Part shown: one piece after another, positions 37,991 through 46,281 of the stretch | Numbering within the stretch: the first letter of the stretch is position 1 | Layout: every line of letters starts with the position of its first letter | Source: Bacteroidales bacterium | GTDB lineage: Bacteria > Bacteroidota > Bacteroidia > Bacteroidales > P3 | Length of the DNA: 59,762 nucleotides | Assembly (NCBI GenBank): GCA_017647785.1 | Contig: JAGCJW010000039.1 | Location: 1 to 59,762, forward strand | Reading direction: 5' to 3' | Position numbers and translations under genes: made by a program | The notes under the pieces: generated by a model | What the model saw: only the letters and a program-made list of their open reading frames with translations | What the model was told of the DNA's origin: nothing | Databases searched by the model: none

Positions 37991-38146
37991 TTATTCAGCT
38001 GGAGTTTCTGTAGCTGTTTCAACTGCAGTTTCTGCTACTGTTTCTACTGCTGGAGTTTCAGTTGCTGTTTCAGTTGCTGTTTCAGTTGCTCCACCGCAAG
38101 CAGCGAAGAAACCTGCTACTGCTAATACTAACAATGCTTTTTTCAT
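37991..38146 (-). CDS. Tiny Thr/Glu-rich lipoprotein
   Basis: 51 residues. Signal peptide with lipobox 'FFAACGG' (lipidated Cys17). The mature part is a low-complexity run of Glu, Thr, Ala and Val built from a six-residue repeat (E-T-A-T-E-T and variants). I chose the ATG at 38146; an upstream in-frame ATG at 38203 lies before the signal peptide and upstream of the -7 box. Function unknown; abundant short lipoproteins of this style occur in Bacteroidota. It has its own promoter and a strong terminator, so it is a single-gene unit. Confidence 0.75.
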   Translation of the reverse strand: MKKALLVLAVAGFFAACGGATETATETATETPAVETVAETAVETATETPAE

Positions 38147-38192
38147 TTCTGTAAAATTTTTAAAAATTGACAATTCTTTCTTTTTAACTTTG

Positions 38193-38200
38193 CAAAAGTA
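38193..38200 (-). promoter_or_regulatory. -7 box of the small lipoprotein gene
   Basis: Perfect TACTTTTG on the minus strand, 46 nt before ATG 38146. It lies downstream of the alternative ATG at 38203, which supports the shorter start. Confidence 0.55.
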
Positions 38201-38260
38201 CAAACATAATTTTAAATACAGGTCTTTTTTTTCAACAAAATTACCTTAACAAAGGTTAAT

Positions 38261-40210
38261 TTATTGATTTACAGCAAGAAAAAAATTGCCTACTTTTTTC
38301 TCTAATTGTTTGATTTTAGGGCTATGTGGCATAAATTCTTTTGCTTTTTGAATGGTTTGCTCGGCTTCTGCTTTCATTTCTTTCTTTAATAACAGGTTAA
38401 TTTTGTCTTCCCAAGCGAGTGTTTCTAACTGATATTTCTCTAAATATTCATCTATCAATCTCATTTGTTCTTGCCAATTTCCTTTTTTCCCTTCTATATG
38501 TACTAATACTCTCACAGGGGAATAGCAAAGTGGCTTCATCTTCATACATTTCTCTGCCCAATAAATAGCGCTATCTGCTTTGTTTTCTATCTTGCCGTAG
38601 TAGTTTGCTATTCTATATTCTCTTAATGCGTAATAAGGATTGGAGTTGTCTTCTAAAAGAATATCTACTGCTTTGCGATAATTGCCTACATTGGCAAATC
38701 TTTCTGCTACATTAACTGCTATAGGTTTTGAACTTTCATCAAGATTTGGCAAACAAGGCATCATACTTTCCCAATCTTCCGGAGTGTATTTGATAGTTTT
38801 GTCGCCATTGTATTGTTTTATTCTTGTTTTTTGAAGTATGGAAGAATAGCAATGCATTCCCTCTATTGCAAAAGCAAGAAGTGTAATTAGTGCTATTGGT
38901 ATGATTATGATTTTTGATAAAGATTTTGTTTGTGTATCGGTATTATGGATTTTGTTTACTACAAGAATAACTACTGCTAATACTAGATAGATTTGACAGT
39001 CTGCTCTTTCTAATGGGAAATTAAATAGAGCATCGTTTGCATAAGTAAGTATTAGTGATAGGGATATTAATGCTAAAAGTTTATGTTGTAAATGCTTGTA
39101 AGTAAACATTTGTTTTAATCCCATTATAACAAAGATTAGATATGTTGCGACATAGAGTAAAAGTCCTATTATTCCGAGTTCAGAAAACATTTCCAGGAAA
39201 TCGTTGTGTGCATGATCCGAAACAATAAAATCATGCTTCTTTGCACACTCTACTTTCATTATTGCTAATTTATGATTGCCTACTCCATAACCTAAAATAG
39301 GTTTATCTTGAATGATTTCTAAGGTATTTTGCCAAATTAGAAGCCTTCCTTTGCTATTTCCTTCTGCAATAGAACCTACTCTTGCTTCTATTGAGTAGTT
39401 GTTTTTCTCAATTTTAGAGAATTTATTAAAGTTGTATTTTAGGAAACCATCGCCTGCAAAGAATCCTATCACAGCAAGTCCTATTATTAGGAAAGATAAT
39501 TTTGAGCGATTCTTTATAGCAAAGACTCCTAAAAGCAATAAATGCAAGAATAAACCGATGAAAGTAGAACGTGTACTGATTATAACCAAACAAAAAGCTA
39601 TTGCAAAGATTAAAGCTAAACTATAGTATTTTAAAAAGCCTTTAAACCTCAATACTGCATAATAAAGAAATGGGAGTTTAAAGAGTAAGGCTACTGCAAA
39701 GATGTTTTTGTTTCCATAAAAGCCATTTAACTTTAAATTATTCCTTTGCGAGATATGTACATCAAAGAGATAATAACATATTATGCAAGAAAGGACATTT
39801 ATCATGGCTATTACAATGGTGCAGATTATCAAATTCTTCAAGACATGATTGTCTTTAGACATAAAACTTATGCCTACAATCATTGCAATAAAGATAATAA
39901 TCCACCTATTCCAAACGGCAAATCCCTCAACTGGATTAATCGTCCAAAAGATTGAAAGCCCCATAAAAGCAATTAACGCTCCCCACAAAGGTATTAAGGC
40001 AGAGGATGTGAAGATTTCCCGTTTCAGCAAGTTTTCTTTTTTAAAGAAAGCCCAATAAACGATAAATCCTACTGATGATATATCAAATAATGCTATTAGA
40101 AAATGTCTTAAAGATGTACTATCCAAGACTAATATAGGCGGAAACAACTGCAAACAAATGAAAAAGCAGATTAAAATCCTTATATACTTGTTAATATTAT
40201 TTGATTTCAT
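38261..40210 (-). CDS. O-antigen ligase-like membrane protein with C-terminal TPR region
   Basis: 649 residues. About 12 membrane helices in residues 10-430, with the Wzy_C/WaaL-type periplasmic loop 'IIQDKPILGYGVGNHKLAIM' and the conserved 'HAHNDFLEMFSELGIIGLLL' (His-rich ligase motif). The C-terminal 170 residues hold TPR-like helices ('DSAIYWAEKCMKMKPLCYSP', 'KKEMKAEAEQTIQKAKEFMP'). It should polymerise or ligate lipid-linked glycans on the periplasmic face. No other glycan-cluster gene adjoins it. The exact reaction (O-antigen ligase, polymerase or protein glycosylation) is not decided by sequence. Confidence 0.75.
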   Translation of the reverse strand: MKSNNINKYIRILICFFICLQLFPPILVLDSTSLRHFLIALFDISSVGFIVYWAFFKKENLLKREIFTSSALIPLWGALIAFMGLSIFWTINPVEGFAVWNRWIIIFIAMIVGISFMSKDNHVLKNLIICTIVIAMINVLSCIICYYLFDVHISQRNNLKLNGFYGNKNIFAVALLFKLPFLYYAVLRFKGFLKYYSLALIFAIAFCLVIISTRSTFIGLFLHLLLLGVFAIKNRSKLSFLIIGLAVIGFFAGDGFLKYNFNKFSKIEKNNYSIEARVGSIAEGNSKGRLLIWQNTLEIIQDKPILGYGVGNHKLAIMKVECAKKHDFIVSDHAHNDFLEMFSELGIIGLLLYVATYLIFVIMGLKQMFTYKHLQHKLLALISLSLILTYANDALFNFPLERADCQIYLVLAVVILVVNKIHNTDTQTKSLSKIIIIPIALITLLAFAIEGMHCYSSILQKTRIKQYNGDKTIKYTPEDWESMMPCLPNLDESSKPIAVNVAERFANVGNYRKAVDILLEDNSNPYYALREYRIANYYGKIENKADSAIYWAEKCMKMKPLCYSPVRVLVHIEGKKGNWQEQMRLIDEYLEKYQLETLAWEDKINLLLKKEMKAEAEQTIQKAKEFMPHSPKIKQLEKKVGNFFLAVNQ

Positions 40211-40224
40211 AGTCTATTTTTTTA

Positions 40225-40232
40225 CAAAGGTA
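40225..40232 (-). promoter_or_regulatory. -7 box of the O-antigen ligase-like gene
   Basis: Perfect TACCTTTG on the minus strand, 14 nt before the ATG at 40210. Confidence 0.5.
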
Positions 40233-40341
40233 CAAAAAATAGAAATAAACCTAATATAAATTAAAGAAAACGAAGGTAAGGAAAAGTAAATTCCGAAATG
40301 AATAATTCTACTTTCAAGAAATATGATAGGGGGATTTGTTA

Positions 40342-40384
40342 TAAAAAAAGAAAGAGAAAGAACTTTCATTCTCTCTCTTTCTTG
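40342..40384 (-). terminator. tRNA-Asn terminator
   Basis: On the minus strand the arms AAGAAAGAGA/TCTCTTTCTT (40374-40383/40348-40357) are followed by a T-run, directly after the tRNA 3' end. Confidence 0.7.
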
Positions 40385-40385
40385 C

Positions 40386-40458
40386 GCCCCCTCTAGGACT
40401 TGAACCTAGGACCCCATGATTAACAGTCATGTGCTCTAACCAGCTGAGCTAAGGAGGC
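40386..40458 (-). tRNA. tRNA-Asn (GTT)
   Basis: 73-nt cloverleaf. Acceptor GCCTCCT/AGGGGGC, D-arm GCTC/GAGC, anticodon stem CATGA/TCATG with loop CTGTTAA (anticodon GTT), T-arm CTAGG/CCTAG with TTCAAGT. CCA is not encoded. It has its own promoter box and terminator. Confidence 0.95.
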
Positions 40459-40484
40459 GTTTTTCTTTTCCCTTAAAGCGAGTG

Positions 40485-40492
40485 CAAAGATA
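40485..40492 (-). promoter_or_regulatory. tRNA-Asn -7 box
   Basis: Perfect TATCTTTG on the minus strand, 26 nt before the tRNA 5' end. Confidence 0.6.
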
Positions 40493-40569
40493 CGACCTTT
40501 TTTCTTACTACCAAATTTTTTCTAAACTTTTTTTATCACTTTTTTACAAATAATCTGATTTACACTACT

Positions 40570-41952
40570 TTAAAATTTTGAAGAAATCCAGCGATATAGG
40601 TCATTTCCATTAGCAAAAATCAACAATCCGAACAAAAGAATCATTCCTATCATTTGAGCTCGCTCCATAAATTTGTCGCCTGGCTTCTTTCCTGTAATCA
40701 TTTCCCATAGTGTAAACATGACATGTCCTCCGTCTAAGGCAGGTATTGGCAATATATTCATAAATGCTAAAATTATAGAAAGGAATGCAGTCATGTTCCA
40801 AAAGATTGCCCAATTCCATTCAGCTGGGAACATTGAGCCAATCGCTCCAAAACCTCCTAGTTGTGAAGCTCCTTCTTTTGTAAAAACTAATTTGAATTGC
40901 TTAACGTAATTAACCAAAGTTTCTGTTCCTACTTGTATGCCAGCAGGTATTGATTCAAAAATATTATACTCTGTTTTCTCTGTTTTGAAAAGAAGTGTTG
41001 GATTTTTCGCAACAGCTCCTATTTTCCCATCTGAACCAAGCGTAAAAGTAGTTTCTTGTTTTGCATTGTTTCTATAATAAGTAACTGTGATTTCTTTTCC
41101 TTTTTTGTCGGCTATTTCCTTTACGAAATCGCTAAATGTAGGAGTTGCAACACCATTTAAAGCAACTATACTATCGCCTATTTGCATTCCTGCACTTTGT
41201 GCAACAGAGCCAATAGCAAAATTATCTATCACAAAAGGAACTCTAATAGTTGCAAATTCTTTTGGGTTAGCTACCAACATTTGTTTTGCAAAATTTTTTG
41301 AAAGGTTAAATGTTACCAAAGAATCTCCTCTTTTTACTGTAATATCTTTTGGAGATTCCAAAAGAACTTGCTCAACTACTTCTGTTAAATTAACAACCTT
41401 TTTTCCGTCTATACTTTGTACTATATCTCCATTTTGGAATCCATTTTTCAAAGCAACTTCTGTGTAATCATATCCAAGAGTTGCATTTTGCATTGGCAAT
41501 GTTTCTTTCCCCCAAACAAAAAGCATAGCTGAGAAAATAACAATTGCACCAACAAAATTCATCAAAACACCACCTAAAACTATAAGTAGTCTTTGCCATG
41601 CTTTCTTTGAACGATATTCCCATTCTTGTGGTTCTGCCGAAAGAGCGTCTGCTGAGGTTGTATTCTCATCAATCATTCCCGCAATAGAACAATAACCTCC
41701 GAAAGGCAACCAACCAATTCCCCATTCTGTTTTGTCAGGGTGTTGAGCGAACTCTTCGGGAGATTTTTTTGAGAACCAGCTCAAATGCCACTTACCATTA
41801 TATCTTTTTGCTCTTAGAATTGAAAATCCAGGATTAAAAAACAAATAGAATTGTTCTACTCTTGTCTTAAATAATCTTGCGAATAAATAATGCCCTAACT
41901 CATGTATAAATACTAATAAGGATAAACTTAGTATTAAAGCTAAAAGTTTCAT
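40570..41952 (-). CDS. rseP: RIP zinc metalloprotease RseP
   Basis: Site-2-type intramembrane protease (M50), 460 residues. Zinc motif HELGH at 17-21 in the first helix; second active-site motif 'PIPALDGGH' near residue 402. Two PDZ-like regions lie in the periplasmic loop ('QNGDIVQSIDGKKVVNLTEV' and 'AGMQIGDSIVALNGVATPTF'). RseP cleaves anti-sigma factors and clears signal peptides in other bacteria. Last gene of the sufC-sufD-nadK-dxr-rseP unit, 6 nt after dxr; the dxr-rseP pairing is widespread. Confidence 0.95.
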   Translation of the reverse strand: MKLLALILSLSLLVFIHELGHYLFARLFKTRVEQFYLFFNPGFSILRAKRYNGKWHLSWFSKKSPEEFAQHPDKTEWGIGWLPFGGYCSIAGMIDENTTSADALSAEPQEWEYRSKKAWQRLLIVLGGVLMNFVGAIVIFSAMLFVWGKETLPMQNATLGYDYTEVALKNGFQNGDIVQSIDGKKVVNLTEVVEQVLLESPKDITVKRGDSLVTFNLSKNFAKQMLVANPKEFATIRVPFVIDNFAIGSVAQSAGMQIGDSIVALNGVATPTFSDFVKEIADKKGKEITVTYYRNNAKQETTFTLGSDGKIGAVAKNPTLLFKTEKTEYNIFESIPAGIQVGTETLVNYVKQFKLVFTKEGASQLGGFGAIGSMFPAEWNWAIFWNMTAFLSIILAFMNILPIPALDGGHVMFTLWEMITGKKPGDKFMERAQMIGMILLFGLLIFANGNDLYRWISSKF

Positions 41953-41958
41953 ATTTTT

Positions 41959-43122
41959 TTATTTGTTTAATATTTCTCTTTTTAATTGTTCTTTTACTAA
42001 TTCGTCTGTTTTGAAATAATCCTCTAAGGTTGGATTTTTCACAAAGGCAAACGTATTAAATGCCTTTTCTATTATGTTTCCTATCTCTACAAATTGAATT
42101 TTTTCTTTCAAAAATGCTTCTACCGCTACTTCGTTTGCTGCATTCATTATCGCAGGAAGATTTCCTCCTTCTTCTATTGCATGATATGCCAAAGCCAAAC
42201 AAGGAAATAAATCTGTGTTTGGTTTTTCAAAAGTCAAAGTAGAGTATTTGTATATGTCTAATTTTTCTGATGTATTAGGCAATCTTTCTGGAAAATTCAA
42301 AGCATATTGAATTGGAAGACGCATATCCGCAACTCCTAACTGCGCTTTAATGCTTCCGTCTTCAAATTCCACCATAGAATGTATTATACTTTGAGGATGA
42401 ATTACTGCTTCAATCTTGCTTGGATTTATATCAAACAACCATCTTGCTTCAATCATTTCAAAACCCTTGTTCATCAAAGTTGCTGAGTCAATAGTAACTT
42501 TTTTACCCATTGACCAATTTGGGTGATTCAATGCTTGCGCAACACTTACCTTTGAAAGCTCATCTTTTGTGAAGTTTCTAAATGGTCCACCCGAAGCAGT
42601 AAGATATATTTTGTTTATTTCGTTATTTATTTCCCCTATTAAACATTGAAAAATTGCTGAATGTTCAGAATCAACAGGAAGAATTGCTGTGTTATTCTGC
42701 TTTGCAAGCCTCATAACATACTCTCCGCCTACAACAAGTGTTTCTTTATTTGCCAAGGCAACAAGTTTTCCTTTTTTTATTGCTTTAATTGTTGGAGATA
42801 ATCCTGCAAATCCAACAAGTGCCATCAAGACAACATCTACGCAATCCATTTGAACAACATCATCAATGCTTTCTTTACCTGCAAAAACCTTTATATCAGT
42901 ATGCGATAATGCGTCTTTAACCTTTGCATACTGCGTTTTGTCTGCAATAACTACGACATTGGGATTAAATTTCAAGGCTTGCTCTATAAGTAAATCAGCT
43001 TGCGTGTTAGCAGTTAGCACTTCTGCTGAAAATATATCAGGGTGTTGGGCTATTATATCTAAGGTTTGCTGACCTATTGAGCCTGTTGAACCAATTACTG
43101 CAACAGATTTTTTATTCATCAT
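41959..43122 (-). CDS. dxr: 1-deoxy-D-xylulose 5-phosphate reductoisomerase
   Basis: Second step of the MEP isoprenoid pathway, making 2-C-methylerythritol 4-phosphate with NADPH; 387 residues. NADPH loop 'IGSTGSIGQQTLDII' near residues 10-24, catalytic 'VDSEHSAIFQCL' and 'TASGGPFRN', and the substrate loop 'NHPNWSMGKKVTIDSATLMN'. Start overlaps nadK by 11 nt. NADP made by the neighbouring NAD kinase feeds this reductase, a plausible reason for the grouping. Confidence 0.96.
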   Translation of the reverse strand: MMNKKSVAVIGSTGSIGQQTLDIIAQHPDIFSAEVLTANTQADLLIEQALKFNPNVVVIADKTQYAKVKDALSHTDIKVFAGKESIDDVVQMDCVDVVLMALVGFAGLSPTIKAIKKGKLVALANKETLVVGGEYVMRLAKQNNTAILPVDSEHSAIFQCLIGEINNEINKIYLTASGGPFRNFTKDELSKVSVAQALNHPNWSMGKKVTIDSATLMNKGFEMIEARWLFDINPSKIEAVIHPQSIIHSMVEFEDGSIKAQLGVADMRLPIQYALNFPERLPNTSEKLDIYKYSTLTFEKPNTDLFPCLALAYHAIEEGGNLPAIMNAANEVAVEAFLKEKIQFVEIGNIIEKAFNTFAFVKNPTLEDYFKTDELVKEQLKREILNK

Positions 43123-44008
43123 TACTTTTTCTTTGTCTTAAATTAGTTCCCCACATTAGTTTGTTTCTGATTGCTGAAAAGAATGTTTGATTTTGCATTC
43201 TTATTAGACTCAATTCCATATCTGCTTTTGAGATTTCTATTGAAATTGGAGTCTCTAATGGATAGGTTTGTGAGTCTAAATGAAGCGAAATCCCTTTTCG
43301 CGAATCGTTTATTACAAATCGTATCAGAGAATCATCGGGAATAATCAGTGGTCTTAAAGTTAAATTGTGCGGAGAAATGGGTGTGATACATAAACAACGA
43401 GAATTTGGAGATATAATAGGGCCTCCACAACTCATTGAATAGGCTGTTGAACCCGTAGGAGTCGTTGCAATCAACCCATCTGAAGTATATGTTGTCAAAT
43501 ACTCATCTCCTATGTATGCATCTATCTCTAACAATTCTCCTGGCGAAAGAGAACGCACGCAAACTTCATTTATCGCAAAGCGTTCTTCTTTTGAAGATAA
43601 ATAAGTAGCCTTTAAGACACTGTGTTTTTCTACTTTATAGTTTCCTTTCTCTATTTCAGATAAAAGATTCTTTATTTCGTTTCTACCAACACTTGTAAGA
43701 AATCCTAAATGTCCAAGATTTATTCCAAGAACAGGCAGAGTTGTATTTTTCACAACCGAGAGTGTATCTAGCAATGTACCATCTCCTCCCAAAGAAAACA
43801 AAATATCAATTTTTTTATCCTTTATTTTATTTTCTTCAAACGCTGAAATATTACAATTATTCGGCGTTTTAATTTTGCCTTGTAAAGATTTGAGAAATTC
43901 TTTTGAAACAAACAATTCCTTTGAATAAAGACTTATTTGAGAAAACAAATCTTCTATATAACACAAATCTTCTTCTTTACAATTTTTACCGAATATTGCT
44001 ATTTGCAT
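43112..44008 (-). CDS. nadK: NAD kinase
   Basis: Phosphorylates NAD to NADP; 298 residues. GGDG motif in 'LFSLGGDGTLLDTLS', the substrate loop 'GLIATTPTGSTAYSMSCGGP' and 'NEVCVRS' are all present. Sits between sufD (3 nt gap) and dxr (11-nt overlap), so it is tightly coupled to both. Confidence 0.95.
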   Translation of the reverse strand: MQIAIFGKNCKEEDLCYIEDLFSQISLYSKELFVSKEFLKSLQGKIKTPNNCNISAFEENKIKDKKIDILFSLGGDGTLLDTLSVVKNTTLPVLGINLGHLGFLTSVGRNEIKNLLSEIEKGNYKVEKHSVLKATYLSSKEERFAINEVCVRSLSPGELLEIDAYIGDEYLTTYTSDGLIATTPTGSTAYSMSCGGPIISPNSRCLCITPISPHNLTLRPLIIPDDSLIRFVINDSRKGISLHLDSQTYPLETPISIEISKADMELSLIRMQNQTFFSAIRNKLMWGTNLRQRKSNDE

Positions 44009-44011
44009 ATT

Positions 44012-45067
44012 TTAGTTTAATTTTAGCTTTGGAGTAGAACACTGAAACACACAATTACCACAAGCTGTTAATTCACCTTGTAATCTACGTTTAATCAAAT
44101 CTCCCAAATTTTCTTTAAGCTCTTCTATATCGCTTTTAGAGAGTACATCTTCGCAAAAGGCGTACATAAGTAGCATTTTAGCACTTCGTTCACTTATACA
44201 ACGAGTTCTAAGATAAAACAAAGCATCTGCATTTAGTTGTCCTATGGTTGCACCATGCGAACACTTAACATCATCATTATATATCTCTAAAAATGGACGA
44301 GTATTCACCTTTGCCTTATCGGTAAGAAGCATATTCTTGTTGTTTTGCAAAGCAACAGTTCCTTTTGCCCCATAATCAACAAAGACATGTCCTACAAAAC
44401 TTGATTTTGCTACATCATCAAGTATTCCTTTGAATAGTTGATTAGAAGAACAGTTAGGTTTGTGGTGATAAACGTTGATTTCAGTTTCTGCTTCTTGTTG
44501 TTTATCCATCAAATACAAACCATTAAGGTCCGCAGTTGAATATTCATCGTTGAAATTCACTATAATCTTGTTGCGAATCAACTTTCCATTAAGACTAAGT
44601 CCAAAAGTAGTAAGTTTAGACTCTTTCCCCATTTCAAAACACACCTCAGTGCTTACGGAAGAAAAGTCATTTATATTTTCCATCTTATAATAATCCAAAC
44701 TTGCTCCATCTTCTATTTCTATTTGTAGCTTATTTATCAAATCACAAGAGTGTTCCGAAATAGAATCATCGCAATGTATTAAACGCAGCTTACTATTTCG
44801 TCCTAACTTAACAGTACTAAATGAAGATGTATTTAAGGATTGTTGATTTCCTACTACATTTATTATCTGTAAAGGAGTATCTATTATAGCATTTTCTTTA
44901 ACATTGATAGAAATTCCTTCCTCTGTCCTTTCTATCACAATAATATCCTTGTATTTTTCTCCCAAAACAACATCTTCATACAACTTTCCATTCAATTGGA
45001 GTAGTCGTATAGTGTTGAATTGAGGAATATTACAACTGAAATTTATGTTATTAAGATTTTCTTCCAT
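44012..45067 (-). CDS. sufD: Fe-S cluster assembly protein SufD
   Basis: Scaffold partner in the SufBCD complex; 351 residues, shorter than the usual 420-450, mainly at the N-terminus. The beta-helix core and C-terminal helices are present ('FKGILDDVAKSSFVGHVFVD', 'KCSHGATIGQLNADALFYL'). That second stretch holds the conserved His of SufD. Its ATG lies at the sufC stop (shared base), so translation is coupled. sufB is not in the window. Confidence 0.92.
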   Translation of the reverse strand: MEENLNNINFSCNIPQFNTIRLLQLNGKLYEDVVLGEKYKDIIVIERTEEGISINVKENAIIDTPLQIINVVGNQQSLNTSSFSTVKLGRNSKLRLIHCDDSISEHSCDLINKLQIEIEDGASLDYYKMENINDFSSVSTEVCFEMGKESKLTTFGLSLNGKLIRNKIIVNFNDEYSTADLNGLYLMDKQQEAETEINVYHHKPNCSSNQLFKGILDDVAKSSFVGHVFVDYGAKGTVALQNNKNMLLTDKAKVNTRPFLEIYNDDVKCSHGATIGQLNADALFYLRTRCISERSAKMLLMYAFCEDVLSKSDIEELKENLGDLIKRRLQGELTACGNCVFQCSTPKLKLN

Positions 45068-45831
45068 TACTTTCCTTGCTCTATTTCCTTTCTAATCCAA
45101 TCGTATCCCTTTTCTTCCAATGTTAAAGCAAGAGTTTTATCTCCTGTTTTAACGATTCTTCCCTCGTAAAGAACGTGTACATAATCTGGGACTATGTAAT
45201 CCAACAATCTTTGATAGTGTGTGATTACAACAGTAGCATTATCAGGTGAGCGAAGGGCATTTACTCCATTTGCAACAATTCTTAACGCATCTATATCCAA
45301 ACCTGAGTCAGTTTCATCTAAGATTGCAAGGGTTGGATTTAACATTGCCATTTGGAATATTTCGTTTTTCTTTTTTTCTCCACCAGAAAAACCTTCGTTT
45401 ACAGAGCGATTAGCAAGTTTACTAGTGAGTTCTACAACTTTTTTCTTTTCTTCCATAAGCGCAAGAAAGTCTTTTGCAGACATTGGGTCTAATCCGCGAT
45501 ATTTTCTTTGCTCATTGATTGCTGTTCGCATAAAATTGCTAATACTTACACCAGGAATTTCTACTGGATATTGAAATCCAAGAAATATTCCTTCAGCAGC
45601 TCTTGCCTCTATTGGTAAATCCAAAAGATTTTTATTGTTAAACAAAACTTCTCCTTTGGTTACTTCAAATGTATCTTTACCTGCAATTACAGAAGCTAAC
45701 GTACTTTTTCCATTTCCATTAGGCCCCATTATTGCGTGTACTTCTCCTTTATTTATTGTAAGATTTACTCCTTTTAAAATCTCTTTATCGTGTATCTTTG
45801 CGTGTAAATCCTTTATTTCTAACAATGCCAT
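45067..45831 (-). CDS. sufC: Fe-S cluster assembly ATPase SufC
   Basis: ABC-type ATPase of SufBCD; 254 residues. Walker A 'GPNGNGKST', signature 'FSGGEKKKNE' (SufC-specific variant), Walker B 'LAILDETDSGLD'. First gene of the five-gene unit; a one-mismatch -7 box (TAATATTG, 45862-45869) lies 31 nt upstream. The usual upstream partner sufB is missing; the next gene to the right is an unrelated lipoprotein. Confidence 0.96.
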   Translation of the reverse strand: MALLEIKDLHAKIHDKEILKGVNLTINKGEVHAIMGPNGNGKSTLASVIAGKDTFEVTKGEVLFNNKNLLDLPIEARAAEGIFLGFQYPVEIPGVSISNFMRTAINEQRKYRGLDPMSAKDFLALMEEKKKVVELTSKLANRSVNEGFSGGEKKKNEIFQMAMLNPTLAILDETDSGLDIDALRIVANGVNALRSPDNATVVITHYQRLLDYIVPDYVHVLYEGRIVKTGDKTLALTLEEKGYDWIRKEIEQGK

Positions 45832-45912
45832 TATATATAGTTTTTATTTTTTGCGAATTTGCAATATTACGAAAAAATTGCTAATTCAAGAAATCAAGTC
45901 TTTATTATTTTG

Positions 45913-46266
45913 TTATTCCAAAGAAGATAACCTTACTAGATTATCCTCTCCTATTGTTGGATAATAGTGTTTTATAAAATATATCTCTTGCGTTGGATTG
46001 TATTGTCCCACTATTGTTATTTCCAAAAAAGCAATATCAGAACTTATCTCATAAATTTGAGACCTTTCACCCTTTAAAAGATTAATAGTTTTAACATTTT
46101 CATACAAACCTTTATCCTCATTAAACTCTCTTACCTCTATTCTTTTCACTTCATCAGTTCCAGAAAAACTATCATAATAAAGTTGATAAGTTGTTTCCTG
46201 AAAAGCCTCACAAGAAACAAAAAGAGTAGTTACTATTAACGCTAATATTAAATATAATTTTTTCAT
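45913..46266 (-). CDS. Small lipoprotein of unknown function
   Basis: 117 residues; signal peptide with lipobox 'LFVSC' (Cys19). The mature part is beta-rich ('TYQLYYDSFSGTDEVKRIEV', 'IYFIKHYYPTIGEDN') with no family that I recognise. Lies 15 nt after the YfcC carrier gene, so it is probably the last gene of that transcript. Confidence 0.65.
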   Translation of the reverse strand: MKKLYLILALIVTTLFVSCEAFQETTYQLYYDSFSGTDEVKRIEVREFNEDKGLYENVKTINLLKGERSQIYEISSDIAFLEITIVGQYNPTQEIYFIKHYYPTIGEDNLVRLSSLE

Positions 46267-46281
46267 ATTCCTATTTTAAAA

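Noticed and set aside
40610..40819. Second-frame ORF inside rseP, and similar shadows inside dxr, lnt and ftsK
   Set aside because: They lack start context and conserved features and are explained by the real gene in the other frame.
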